Assembly: GCF_001421015.2 (NCBI RefSeq)
Contig: NZ_CP013023.1
Span: 248,001 to 312,000 of the forward strand
Length of the DNA stretch: 64,000 nt
Source: Paenibacillus bovis
GTDB lineage: Bacteria; Bacillota; Bacilli; Paenibacillales; Paenibacillaceae
Direction: 5' to 3'
Shown here piece by piece: positions 43,633 through 52,904 of the stretch. Numbering within the stretch: the stretch's first letter is position 1; each line of letters starts with the position of its first letter. Position numbers and translations under genes: made by a program. Below the pieces are notes generated by a model. That model saw only the letters and a program-made list of their open reading frames with translations. It was not told the DNA's origin and did not search any database.

Positions 43633-44505
43633 TCAACTCAATTCTTTCAAAGCAATTTTTGAAATATAATCTACGTATATTAAAATTCTATCAATAAAGT
43701 ATCTTGCTTCTTCGATGTTAATATTACTTATATCAGAATTTCCATGTCTTATATCTGAGTAGTCTTCGTGGAATATTTTCCATAATTTATGTCCATCAGT
43801 AACTATCACTTTTGGTCCCCACACTTCTGAAGCTTTAACCATCAAATTATTTGCACCAGCTACATCTTTGGTATTGGTTATATGCTTCATTAATGCTTCC
43901 ATTGCTGATAAACAATCTCTTATAGCATCTTTTCTTGCTCTCGGATTCTCTGCTTTCTTTAGTTGCTCCTTAGCCTGTAGTATATGATCTGTTGTTTGCT
44001 TACATAACTTTTGAGTTAGTTCAGCTATTGTATCTATTTTTACTGAAGTTCCGATGTTTGGATTAATAATAATCCAAGGTTCTTCTTGATTTTCAGTTAG
44101 CCTGTATCCAAAACCTACAGTTTCAAAAAGCTCGTTTAAGTCATCTGTTATATAAGAATCAAAAGTATTGAATGCTAAGTCGCTAATAGAATCCATGATT
44201 CTTGAAAAGGAGGGTAACTGTCCTAGCTCAGAGATATTTCTTCTTAGATCTTGAATTAAGTAATCTCCTCCCCAGTTTTGAGTCAAATCAGTATACGCAT
44301 ATTCAGCAACTTTATTTACTATATTCCTCATTACTGAATCATAATCTAATCGACCTATACCAGAATAATTTGAAACTTTCCTGTTTACACCTTCGATATA
44401 AATGCTCGTTAAACTAGTTATTAATTTATGAGGTACTTCATTCATTACATAATCATCATTTAAGTAGGACTTATAATCAGGATATTGATTCTTGAATTTT
44501 TTCAT
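43633..44505 (-). CDS. HEPN-like / abortive-infection-C-terminus-like protein (end of array)
   Basis: 290 residues from ATG 44505 (AGAGGAGAG upstream; an earlier start is unsupported). It is mostly helical. The C-terminal ARKDAIRDCLSAMEALMKHI ... HKLWKIFHEDYSDIRHGNSDI resembles the Abi_C/HEPN-type helical bundle with an R-x4-6-H-like RHGN motif, as seen in AbiJ-like phage-defence proteins. Function is inferred from this weak similarity only. Very AT-rich. It lies 26 bp upstream of R7. Confidence 0.5.
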   Translation of the reverse strand: MKKFKNQYPDYKSYLNDDYVMNEVPHKLITSLTSIYIEGVNRKVSNYSGIGRLDYDSVMRNIVNKVAEYAYTDLTQNWGGDYLIQDLRRNISELGQLPSFSRIMDSISDLAFNTFDSYITDDLNELFETVGFGYRLTENQEEPWIIINPNIGTSVKIDTIAELTQKLCKQTTDHILQAKEQLKKAENPRARKDAIRDCLSAMEALMKHITNTKDVAGANNLMVKASEVWGPKVIVTDGHKLWKIFHEDYSDIRHGNSDISNINIEEARYFIDRILIYVDYISKIALKELS

Positions 44506-44874
44506 GTCAGTCTCTCCTCTTTGATCATATTTCACTTAACTTAATATTTACGAACTACGTAAAATGTAAAATTTTCAAGGTATTTACGACCTTCTATTTT
44601 TTATTATTGTAATTATATCCCAATTTGAAATCAAAGTTCCATTCTTATGTAATTCCCAATTATATTCCTTTTCGAACATAATCAAGTTGCGGCAGTACCA
44701 ATCATACTCAGAATTTTTACGAATATTCAATATATATCTCCATCATTCCTCTCTTCTATAAACGCTTCATTCCCCATTTACAAGCATGTTATAATAAATC
44801 TGGCGTGGTATTGCGCCCACATTAACTACTTTATAAATAAGCGCACCAATGGATGCGCAGGAGGTATACATTTA
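44506..44874. other. Intergenic region between the array end and core DNA
   Basis: AT-rich. A TTATAATA -10-like box at ~44788 probably starts the downstream operon. A GC-rich leader with short hairpins precedes the AGGAGG at 44861. No repeat end is obvious on this side of the array. Confidence 0.45.
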
Positions 44875-45168
44875 ATGGAAATTACAAGTTATCAGGTAGA
44901 ATGGATTCGCGATCCGTTTCAGATTCTAACCGGCAAGCGTTATGAGTTTATGCTGGATCTGAATATCGATGAAGAAGACGATCTGTACACACCTAACGGT
45001 GTCTATATCCGTGCGGTGTATAGCGTAGATGGCGAACAGGGCAAGCTGGTAACCTACGATCTGCTCGAAAAAGGAACCGATCGTCTGCTGGAGTTCGATC
45101 TCGAGGATGAGGAAGAGCAGGAACTCGCCGAATTCTGCAGCCAGCACTGGAATGAAGCTGAAGAATAA
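44875..45168 (+). CDS. DUF6509-like small acidic protein
   Basis: 97 residues, acidic, with AGGAGG upstream. The pattern MEITSYQVEWIRDPFQILTGKRYEFMLDLNIDEEDDLYTPNGVYIRAVYSV is found in a small Bacillales family of unknown function (DUF6509, by recall). It ends with a run of Glu. It lies 24 bp before the SDR gene and is probably in one operon with it. Confidence 0.7.
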   Translation: MEITSYQVEWIRDPFQILTGKRYEFMLDLNIDEEDDLYTPNGVYIRAVYSVDGEQGKLVTYDLLEKGTDRLLEFDLEDEEEQELAEFCSQHWNEAEE

Positions 45169-45192
45169 TCCATGGAGCAGGAGTGATTATTC

Positions 45193-45888
45193 ATGAGGAT
45201 TCTGCTATTGGGAGCAACCGGTCGGACCGGTCGTCTGATTCTGCAGCATGCACTGCGAAATGGACATGAAGTGCATACACTTGTACGCTCGCCAGAGAAG
45301 CTGCAGGAACAGCTGCTGCAGACGATACAGGAACCTGACTTTGCCAAACGGTACTATCTGCCGGTAGAGGAAGACACTGCCCGGTGGAAGGAACAGCTGC
45401 ATATCTTCACAGGCAGTGTATTGGAGCCAAGTGATCTGCTTACTGCGCTTCACGGAGTGGATGCCGTCATCAGCGCGATCGGCACCGATGGGTCGGATAC
45501 TCTTTCTGCGAGCACCCGGATACTGATTCCCCTGTTGGAGCAGCAGGGCATCCGGCGGCTGATCACCATAGGTACTGCCGGTATTTTGCAGAGCCGGACC
45601 CAGCCGGGGTTGTTCCGCTATGAGTCCTCCGAGTCCAAGCGGCGCAGTACCCGGGCTGCCGAGGAGCATCGCAGTGTGTATGAACAGCTGCTGCACTCCT
45701 CACTCGACTGGACGATAATCTGTCCCACCTATTTGCCGGATGGAGACTATACCGGGCAATACCGCGTAGAAAAGGATATTCTGCCGGAAGATGGATCACG
45801 CATCTCGACGGGAGATACGGCGCATTTTGCCTATCAGCAGTTACAGGATCGGCAGTATCTTCGCTCACGCGTAGGCATTGCTGATTAA
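45193..45888 (+). CDS. NAD(P)-binding oxidoreductase (atypical SDR)
   Basis: 231 residues starting MRILLLGATGRTGRLILQHALRNGHEVHTLVRS, with the GATGRTG nucleotide loop of the NmrA/YwnB-like proteins. It carries YESSESKRRSTRAAEEHRSVYEQLL, including an R-S-Y-E segment near the usual catalytic Tyr region, so activity is plausible. A paralogue lies at 29093. AGGAGTG lies before the ATG. It ends before a strong terminator at 45930-45970. Confidence 0.85.
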   Translation: MRILLLGATGRTGRLILQHALRNGHEVHTLVRSPEKLQEQLLQTIQEPDFAKRYYLPVEEDTARWKEQLHIFTGSVLEPSDLLTALHGVDAVISAIGTDGSDTLSASTRILIPLLEQQGIRRLITIGTAGILQSRTQPGLFRYESSESKRRSTRAAEEHRSVYEQLLHSSLDWTIICPTYLPDGDYTGQYRVEKDILPEDGSRISTGDTAHFAYQQLQDRQYLRSRVGIAD

Positions 45889-45929
45889 ATAGCTGGTTAA
45901 TCAATCAAAGTGTACTGCCTCAACAACAG

Positions 45930-45970
45930 CAGGGCCACTGAAGGGGATTCCCTCTCAGCGGCCCTGTTTT
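45930..45970 (+). terminator. Terminator after the SDR gene
   Basis: CAGGGCC..TGA / TCA..GGCCCTG hairpin followed by TTTTATTTT. Confidence 0.75.
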
Positions 45971-46100
45971 ATTTTCTATTTACCATATGCATATTAGGTA
46001 AGACACGCTATCCGGTCGGCTTCTATCGATGATCAATAATCGCTGATTTCTGTTTGGCACAAGAGCGAACTGTCAGTCGTCCTTGCCTGTAATTGTATAA

Positions 46101-47282
46101 TCAGTGATCCACTACATTACGCTGCATCCGGTATTCCGTCGGTGTGAGCGTGAACTTTTTGCGAAATACCTGGGTGAAGTGCCGTACACTGCCATAGCCA
46201 ATCTGTTCCGCAATATCGACGAGCCGCAGATTGGGATTGAGCAGCAGCTGCTTGGCCTGCTCCATCCGCAGCGAAATTACATATTCCTTGTATCCCTGTC
46301 CGGTCTTCTGCTTGAATAGCTGACTGAAATAGACCGGATTCAGGAAGACGACGGCCGCTACCTTTTCCAGTGATAATTCTTCATTAAAATGTGTCTTGAT
46401 GTACTGAAGCGCTATATGAATCGCGGTCTCGCTGCCCTGCGGTTCATTCTGTTCCTGTACACCGGCGGCTGGACGTTGGCGCAGCTGGCGTACTTCTCCG
46501 GCGATACGGTCAAAATCCCGATACGGGCCGGAGTGCACACTGCGGAACGGTTGTGTCTTTAGGCATTTATGCAGATGGGAGCGGATCTGCTCCTGCAGCA
46601 CCCGCATCTCGATCTCACTGCCAGGCATGATCAGGCCGAGCAGGCTGTTGCGGTCAAAGCTGGTTACGAATCCTTTGCCGTAGCGGTCGATCAGTTCGGT
46701 CAGTACATTTTCGATAATAAAATGCTCCAGCGGACCATTCTGCTCATTTTCCAGCTCTACGAGCAGCAGATAATATTCGGGATATTCCTCTACCAGCGGT
46801 TCCAGACTGAGCTTGCCGATACTGAGCCCGGCAGCCAGGCGCTGAAAAGCGGCTTCGCGCAAATATTTCAATCCTTCACGCAGTGTCTCCTCGCCCCGTG
46901 AATGTATATGTTCCTGCCGAATCTCCTGCGTAAGCGATTCCATCAATTCGACCAGCTTGGCTTTGCCGATCGGCTTGAGCAGGTAGTCACGCGCACCGAG
47001 ATGCACCGCCTGCTGGGCATAGCTGAATTCGGAATGCGCCGAGATCACGACCCATTTGGCCTGTGGCTGCTTGTGGCGCGAGATGCGCATCAGCTCCAGT
47101 CCATTGATACCGGGCATCAGAATATCGGTCAGTACGATATCCATACGATGTTCACTCATCAGCTGCACGGCTTCCTCGGCAGAAGCAGCCAGATGCACAT
47201 GATAATCAGGATAGGCATTTATAATCGTCCGTTTGATACCTTCACGAATAAAATTCTCATCGTCTGTGATCAGAATATGCAT
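46101..47282 (-). CDS. Response regulator, YesN-like (REC + AraC HTH)
   Basis: 393 residues from ATG 47282, preceded by AAGGGG (an in-frame upstream ATG has none). A REC domain occupies ~1-120 with phospho-acceptor D53 (LTDILMPG). A middle region of ~140 residues follows, then an AraC-type pair of helix-turn-helix motifs at the C-terminus (YFSQLFKQKTGQGYKEYVISLRMEQAKQLLLNPNLRLVDIAEQIGYGSVRHFTQVFRKKFTLTPTEYR). It acts as a transcriptional activator for the ABC genes upstream. Its start is 1 bp after the kinase stop; the pair are co-transcribed. Confidence 0.9.
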   Translation of the reverse strand: MHILITDDENFIREGIKRTIINAYPDYHVHLAASAEEAVQLMSEHRMDIVLTDILMPGINGLELMRISRHKQPQAKWVVISAHSEFSYAQQAVHLGARDYLLKPIGKAKLVELMESLTQEIRQEHIHSRGEETLREGLKYLREAAFQRLAAGLSIGKLSLEPLVEEYPEYYLLLVELENEQNGPLEHFIIENVLTELIDRYGKGFVTSFDRNSLLGLIMPGSEIEMRVLQEQIRSHLHKCLKTQPFRSVHSGPYRDFDRIAGEVRQLRQRPAAGVQEQNEPQGSETAIHIALQYIKTHFNEELSLEKVAAVVFLNPVYFSQLFKQKTGQGYKEYVISLRMEQAKQLLLNPNLRLVDIAEQIGYGSVRHFTQVFRKKFTLTPTEYRMQRNVVDH

Positions 47283-47283
47283 A

Positions 47284-49170
47284 TCAGGTTCCCCTTTCCC
47301 ATTCACTCCGTCCGGTCTGTCCCGGATCGAAGATACTATCCGGATGATTCGTCGTTAACCGCTGTACTGCTGGATGTTGTCCGGCAGGCTGAACAGGCAG
47401 TGGCAGCCGCAGGGTAATCGTGGTACCTTCATCCTGTACACTTTCGATGCCAATCCCGTATTCGTCGCCGAACATGTACTTCAGCCGCTGGTGCAGATTC
47501 TGCATGCCAATCCCCTGCCGAATGCCGGTTGATTCGCCTTCACCTGCCGGTTCTGCGGTGTACGTATCGAGTGAACGCCGCAGTCGCATCAGCGTCTCTG
47601 GCGGCATGCCTGCACCGTTATCCTGAACCCGGATATTCAGATACTTGGCGTCCGGCACGGCGCGGACGGTGAGTAGTCCGGACTTTTGCGCTTCCAGCCC
47701 ATGCTTGACGGCATTCTCGATCACCGGCTGCAGCAGCATTTTGGGTACGGGCAGATTCATCCACTGCTCATCGATATCGATCTCCACGGTGAGCCGGTCT
47801 TCCAGCCGCATCTGGATAATATTGAGGTAATGGCGAATCTGCTCCACTTCCTCGCGCAGCGTCACTTCGGCATTGCCTTCCCAGTGGCTGCTGTAGCGGA
47901 ACATATGCGACAGGGACAGTACGACTTCGCCGAGACGGTCATTGCCTTTCTCATCCAGCATCCAGTAAATCATATCCAGCGTATTGTATAGAAAGTGCGG
48001 ATTCACCTGCGACTGAAGCGCATGCAGCTCGGCATTCTTTTCGCTGACCGACGAGATTTTGACCCGCTCGATCAGCTCCTCCACCCGTTTGACCATATGG
48101 TTAAAGGAAGCCACCACCACGTTAATCTCCTGATACGAAGTCACCCGGACAATCCCATGGAAATTACCGTTCTCCACCTGCTTCATCTGCCGGACTAGCC
48201 GCTGCAGCGGCAGCGAAATCGTGCGCGAGACGATCAGGGCAATCAGCGCAGCGACGAGGATCAGAATCGTGACGACGATGAACAGATAGCGTTTGGTCTG
48301 GGTCAGCTCCACGTCCAGATCCTGGGATGGGGTGGAGCTGACGACTGTCCAATCGGTCGTGCCCAGCTTGGAAGCTGCGATCAGGCGATCTCCCAGCTGA
48401 TCCACGATGACTTCGCCTGGATCGCTCGGCGCCTTCATATGCTCCGGCAGCAGCGTATGCACTGGATTCGCTTCAAGCGAGGTCGGCACCGATTTGCCTT
48501 CACGGGTGATAATATCTACATCACTATTCGGTCCCAGCTTTAGATTGCTCATCGCGGCCAGTACCGTATCCGCCTTGGCTTCAAATAGCACAATACCAAT
48601 CTGGTGCTGTTCGTTCAGATCGAAGATCGGTCGTCCAAAAGCAAATACCGCATCGTCTTCGGTCGTATCGATCAGCGAATGGGGAAACACGCCGAGCCAG
48701 ACCATTTTGCCGGACGAGTCATTAATTTTTCGGTACCAGTCCGAACTGCTATACCGTGGATCGACGACTGTCGTGTAATTACCGTAGTTATAGATTTTGC
48801 CGTTCTCCCCGATAATATGTATCCCTACCAGATCATCACGGGAAAAGTAGATTGCGCCCATCATCGTGGTAATGGAGTGCTGATTGATATATTCGACCTG
48901 TGGCGGCAGCTTTTTTTTCTCGCCGACCAGCCGGACAATATCGCCGTTTGTACTGATTGATTTGGACAGGCTGTCATAGCTGGCGAGCAGCAGATCCAGC
49001 AGCCCGGCTGTCTGGGAGACATTCTTTTGGGCAATCTCGCCCAGCTTTTCGTGAAATTGTGTAGTTGTACGGTTATAGAACAGCGCGCTGACAATGAGCA
49101 GAATCGCAGTCATACAAAACAAGAACAGAATAAACAGCCGGGTATGGATCGAATGAAACCTGCGCGGCAA
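47284..49170 (-). CDS. Sensor histidine kinase, YesM-like
   Basis: 628 residues from a TTG start at 49170 (GAGGAGGAG upstream). A first TM (~11-32) is followed by a large extracytoplasmic dCache-like sensor (~35-295), a second TM (~296-315), a HAMP domain, and a His_kinase/HATPase core. The phospho-acceptor is H392 in QVNPHFLYNTLD, and N/G boxes appear in VIENAVKHGLE and DNGAGMP. The ligand is unknown; the adjacent CUT1 transporter suggests a sugar or oligosaccharide. It is read into the response regulator. Confidence 0.9.
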   Translation of the reverse strand: MPRRFHSIHTRLFILFLFCMTAILLIVSALFYNRTTTQFHEKLGEIAQKNVSQTAGLLDLLLASYDSLSKSISTNGDIVRLVGEKKKLPPQVEYINQHSITTMMGAIYFSRDDLVGIHIIGENGKIYNYGNYTTVVDPRYSSSDWYRKINDSSGKMVWLGVFPHSLIDTTEDDAVFAFGRPIFDLNEQHQIGIVLFEAKADTVLAAMSNLKLGPNSDVDIITREGKSVPTSLEANPVHTLLPEHMKAPSDPGEVIVDQLGDRLIAASKLGTTDWTVVSSTPSQDLDVELTQTKRYLFIVVTILILVAALIALIVSRTISLPLQRLVRQMKQVENGNFHGIVRVTSYQEINVVVASFNHMVKRVEELIERVKISSVSEKNAELHALQSQVNPHFLYNTLDMIYWMLDEKGNDRLGEVVLSLSHMFRYSSHWEGNAEVTLREEVEQIRHYLNIIQMRLEDRLTVEIDIDEQWMNLPVPKMLLQPVIENAVKHGLEAQKSGLLTVRAVPDAKYLNIRVQDNGAGMPPETLMRLRRSLDTYTAEPAGEGESTGIRQGIGMQNLHQRLKYMFGDEYGIGIESVQDEGTTITLRLPLPVQPAGQHPAVQRLTTNHPDSIFDPGQTGRSEWERGT

Positions 49171-49213
49171 AATAGACTCCTCCTCTCTGCACTTTCTTCG
49201 AAAAAAGCCAAAG

Positions 49214-49260
49214 GGCGACAGCAGCAGAAGGTTTTTGACACCTTCTGCCCAGCTGTCGCC
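49214..49260 (-). terminator. Large hairpin between the transporter and kinase genes
   Basis: GGCGACAGC/GCTGTCGCC with an inner CAGAAGGT/ACCTTCTG. On the minus strand it is followed by CTTTGGCTTTTTT. It can end the transporter transcript or attenuate the kinase genes. Confidence 0.65.
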
Positions 49261-49435
49261 AGGCCCCTATATCTTGGATAATACCAGTTAAGGGATGTTT
49301 TTACAAAACAAACTATTTTGCTTGATATACGTTGGCTTCCCTGACTGAATCATCCTTCAATTCGGCCGTACCATCTATTTGGATACATACCATTTCCCTT
49401 GCCAATTCGTAACGAAAAAAGGAAACTATTACGCT

Positions 49436-50260
49436 TTAGCCTTTGACCGCACCGGCGACCATACCTTTGGTAATCCGCTCGGACAGGAGGAAATAAATCA
49501 CGATAACCGGCAGTGCGCCCATGATCAGGAAAGCTCCGATATTACCGTAATTGACCGAATACTGGCTGACGAACGTATACACCCCGAACGGCAGCGTTTT
49601 GAGATTCTCGGACGAGATAAAGGTCGCCGCCACGATATATTCATTCCAGATATTGATAAAGGTCAGAATACATACCGTCATTACCGGCGGCAGCGAGATC
49701 GGCAGGATAATGCTGCGGAAGATCCGGTATACACTCGCTCCATCCATAAACGCCGATTCTTCAATATCCGTCGGAATCGCCCGCATGAATCCACTCAGGA
49801 TAAAAACGGCTATTGGCAGCGCAAACGCCGTATACGGAATAATGATCGACCAGCGGGTATCCAGCAGGTCCAGGTTTTTGAAAATAATCATCAGTGGCAG
49901 CAGTGTCGCCTGCATCGGAATCATCATACCGAGCAGGAACAGCAGCAGCACATACGGTCCGTATTTCCATTTGAACCGTGAGATTGCATAAGCCGTCATC
50001 GCACTCAGAATAATAACAGCCAGCAGCGTCACACCGGTAACGAGTACGCTGTTGCCCAGATATTTGAGATAGCTACCGGAAGTGTAGGCTTCCGCATAGT
50101 TATGCCACTGCGGAAGTTTCGGAAAGGAGAAAAAGCTGCCGCTCAAGATCTCTTCATTCGTCTTCAGGGAATACATGAGCAGCCAGAACAGCGGGTACAA
50201 CTGGGTAACAACCAGGATTGCGAAGAGAAGATACACAAATCCTTTTTTCACTTTTAGCAT
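49436..50260 (-). CDS. Carbohydrate ABC transporter permease (CUT1, MalG-like)
   Basis: 274 residues with six membrane helices and the EAA loop (RAIPTDIEESAFMDGASVYRIFRSIILPISLPP) near the middle, which docks the ATPase. It is the second permease of the transporter. No ATPase gene is nearby; such systems in Bacillales share MsmX. The start is 15 bp downstream of the partner permease stop. The sequence ends with RITKGMVAGAVKG, the typical end of this family. Confidence 0.9.
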   Translation of the reverse strand: MLKVKKGFVYLLFAILVVTQLYPLFWLLMYSLKTNEEILSGSFFSFPKLPQWHNYAEAYTSGSYLKYLGNSVLVTGVTLLAVIILSAMTAYAISRFKWKYGPYVLLLFLLGMMIPMQATLLPLMIIFKNLDLLDTRWSIIIPYTAFALPIAVFILSGFMRAIPTDIEESAFMDGASVYRIFRSIILPISLPPVMTVCILTFINIWNEYIVAATFISSENLKTLPFGVYTFVSQYSVNYGNIGAFLIMGALPVIVIYFLLSERITKGMVAGAVKG

Positions 50261-50274
50261 CTCGCTCTCCTCCT

Positions 50275-51174
50275 TTAGGTTACCTTGCGTTCGATTTTGT
50301 TAAAGATAAAGTTGATTACCACTGTTACCGCCAGACAGAAGACAACGAGGAATGTCGCGATCGCACTGCCGTAACCGTATTTCTGGGATAGGAAGGACAT
50401 ATTGTACATATGGGTAGCAATCGTATCGGTCGCATGTGCCGGGCCACCGCCTGTCATAACCATGACCAGCTCAAACGCCTGCAGAGAACCGATAAATGCC
50501 AGTACAATCGAGATTTTGAAGATCGGCACGATCATCGGGAATGTGATGTAGCGATCGGCTTTGAAGCCGTCTGCGCCATCGATTTTGGCCGCTTCGTAGA
50601 TCTCGTCGGGAATATTCTGTACCCCGGTAAACTGGATCAGCAAATGGTAGCCAAAGTACTGCCACAGCGATACAAAATACAGGGCATACATCGCTGTCGC
50701 CGGTTCTGTCAGCCAGCTATGCGTCCAATTCTCCAGTCCGAGCTGGATCAGGATACCGTTCAGCATACCGCCCATGGACGTTGGGTTATAGATGGTTTTC
50801 CACAGCTGTCCGAGAATAACGTTGGACAGGATAACCGGAACAAAGTAGATCGTAACCAGCCGATTGCCTTTGCGAACATAACGGTTCAGCAGGATAGCAA
50901 ACAGCAGGCAAAAAGGAATCTCAATCATGGAGAACACCGAATACATCAGTGTCCGCTTGACCGACGGCCAAAAGTTATTATCCTCGAACAGCAGCGTATG
51001 GAAGTTGGCCAGTCCGATAAACTTGGCATCTCCGATCCCGTTCCAGTCCAGTGTAGCCGTATAAAAGGAAACCAGAATCGGTACGAATACCGTTCCTATG
51101 TACAGGAGCAGACACGGCAGTACAAAAATGGCAATCGTGCGGGCAGGTACTTTTAATACATTCATGGTTTCTCC
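50275..51174 (-). CDS. Carbohydrate ABC transporter permease (CUT1, MalF-like)
   Basis: About 295-300 residues. The preferred start is near 51165 (MNVLKVPARTIAIFVLPCLLLYIGTVF), after GAGGAGGGAG. The open frame extends to 51243 but that start has no such site. Six helices are predicted, with an EAA-loop-like segment (YEAAKIDGADGFKADRYITFPMIVPIF). It pairs with the 49436 permease. A 340-bp structured region separates it from the binding-protein gene. Confidence 0.87.
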   Translation of the reverse strand, partial: GETMNVLKVPARTIAIFVLPCLLLYIGTVFVPILVSFYTATLDWNGIGDAKFIGLANFHTLLFEDNNFWPSVKRTLMYSVFSMIEIPFCLLFAILLNRYVRKGNRLVTIYFVPVILSNVILGQLWKTIYNPTSMGGMLNGILIQLGLENWTHSWLTEPATAMYALYFVSLWQYFGYHLLIQFTGVQNIPDEIYEAAKIDGADGFKADRYITFPMIVPIFKISIVLAFIGSLQAFELVMVMTGGGPAHATDTIATHMYNMSFLSQKYGYGSAIATFLVVFCLAVTVVINFIFNKIERKVT

Positions 51175-51252
51175 CTCCTCTCCAGTGGTGGAGCTTCTAT
51201 TTTTATATTGTGCATCACCCGCTACGGCAAGAGATTCTGCCACGACCTCCGG

Positions 51253-51523
51253 TTAAGAATAGAGATCCTGAATGACCGCCTCGCGGTCGATCTCTATTCT
51301 TAAAGGTCGGTCTTTGGCAGAATTCTCTTGCCTTCGCTAAGTGCTTAAAAATTCATGCATGAATAAAGGGGCGCTGGTGGGCGCCCCCCTGGTAGAACTT
51401 GCGCCTGTATGGTTGTCGAGTTATTATGCCATGCTCGCAGCGGAGGGAAGGAAATTCTGCCAAAAGGCCGACCTTTGAGAGTGGATATTTACCGCAAAGC
51501 GGTATTTCAAAATATCCATTCTC
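51253..51523. other. Highly structured intergenic region between binding protein and permease genes
   Basis: Contained hairpins: a 15-bp perfect stem (51253-51267/51289-51303) with an inner GACCGC/GCGGTC; a GGGGCGC/GCGCCCC hairpin (51368-51387); and a 14-bp stem with two mismatches (51477-51490/51510-51523). They are joined by a long-range pairing AAAGGTCGG with CCGACCTTT (51302-51310/51468-51476) plus TTGGCAGAATT with AATTCTGCCAA (51314-51324/51453-51463). No coding frame has a start and ribosome-binding site here. Confidence 0.75.
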
Positions 51524-51584
51524 AATCGGAGGCCGCTGGCAGAATTCCTTGCCGGAGCGCTGCTGCAGGTCAGGAAATACTCGC

Positions 51585-52904
51585 TTAAGGATTCGCCTCG
51601 AAAGCTGCCTGGTGCTCTGCCGCCACCTGCTTCGGATCAACCGGCTGTACGAACAGATTCTGGATGCTGCTCAGGTGAACCTGGGATACAGCTGGATTCA
51701 TCGTGTTATCAAAGGAAAGGTCGCCGCCTTTGATATTTTTGAACAGATCCAGTACATCGATCGCCAGTGGAGAATATCCGGCTGAGGAGAAGTCGCCATC
51801 GACTTTTTGACCCAGACCGACTGCATTTTTCAGTTCAAAGGATACTTTTGGATAATTGGTTGCAAAGTATTTCAGGAAATCCTTGGTTTCTGCCAGATGC
51901 TCACTGTTGGCGGATACGGCAAATGCACTGCCTGGTGCCAGCATGAACTCATCCGGATTCCCTTTGCCATTAACGGTCGGGAATTTGAATACGCCAACGT
52001 CTTTGCCGACTGTGGAAGAATCGTTCGCACCTGTCTCCCATGTACCGATAATGAACATCGCGGCCTGACCGGTACGGAACATGTTACCGCCTGCTGTTGC
52101 ATCGATAGATGTTGCACCATCAGGGAAAGCTCCTGCCTGTACGAGCTGCTGGAATGCATCTACTGCTTCAATAAAGGCTGGATCGTTAAATGTTTTCTTG
52201 CCGTCTGCTACATCCTGCAGGAAGCCAGGACCGCCATTCGTGCGAAGCAGGATGTTCATGAACAAGAACGAGCCTGTCCAGGAATCTTTCTCCCCGATTG
52301 CGATAGGCGTAATGCCTGCAGCTTTGAGTTTCTTCACATCAGCCAGCAGCTCTTCAAAAGTAGCTGGTGGAGCATCGATGCCTGCTTTGGCAAACAGGGC
52401 TTTGTTGTAGTAGCCGACTTCGATATTGTTGCCATCCGGCAGGGCGTAGACTTTGCCGTCTTTGCTGTAGTAGTCGAGCAGGCCTTCCTGGTATGTATCG
52501 CGGAGGCCGTCTTTGTCCAGAATGTCATCCAATGGCGCGAGCAAGCCTGCATCCACATAAGGCTTCATTTGTGCAGAAGGGTTCACGATGGTGATATCCG
52601 GGATTTCGCGGGAAGCTGCCTGCGTTTTCAGCTTCAGTTTTTGCTGGTCGGTATTCAGGGTATCCAGAGCGATCTCTACGTTCGGATGTTCTTTCTGGTA
52701 GGAATCGACGATTTGACGGATCATTTTATAGGTAGGAGTCGTTGGGTCCGGGTAAATGTTCTGGAACGTGATGGTCACTTTGTCGCCGCTGCTGCCACTC
52801 GCGCCTTCACTACTTTTACCGGAATCGCTGTTACCGCATGCTGTCAATCCCAGTGCCAGTGCACCGGTTAGCAGCAGCGATAGTACTTTGCCTGTTTTTC
52901 TCAT
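51585..52904 (-). CDS. Extracellular sugar-binding lipoprotein (CUT1)
   Basis: 439 residues with a lipobox: hydrophobic ~8-20 then LTAC with C23 as the lipid-modified cysteine. The mature part is a type II periplasmic-binding fold (VTITFQNIYPDPTTPTYKMIRQIVDSYQKEHPNVEIALDT ...), typical of the family of oligosaccharide-binding proteins. It is the first gene of the transporter operon, after AAGGGGGAT, with a cre site upstream. Its substrate is not predictable. The sensor kinase and regulator follow on the same strand. Confidence 0.9.
   Translation of the reverse strand: MRKTGKVLSLLLTGALALGLTACGNSDSGKSSEGASGSSGDKVTITFQNIYPDPTTPTYKMIRQIVDSYQKEHPNVEIALDTLNTDQQKLKLKTQAASREIPDITIVNPSAQMKPYVDAGLLAPLDDILDKDGLRDTYQEGLLDYYSKDGKVYALPDGNNIEVGYYNKALFAKAGIDAPPATFEELLADVKKLKAAGITPIAIGEKDSWTGSFLFMNILLRTNGGPGFLQDVADGKKTFNDPAFIEAVDAFQQLVQAGAFPDGATSIDATAGGNMFRTGQAAMFIIGTWETGANDSSTVGKDVGVFKFPTVNGKGNPDEFMLAPGSAFAVSANSEHLAETKDFLKYFATNYPKVSFELKNAVGLGQKVDGDFSSAGYSPLAIDVLDLFKNIKGGDLSFDNTMNPAVSQVHLSSIQNLFVQPVDPKQVAAEHQAAFEANP

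Noticed and set aside
49379..49981. 200-codon plus-strand frame opposite the permease gene
   Set aside because: Antisense shadow of a well-supported permease; no ribosome-binding site.
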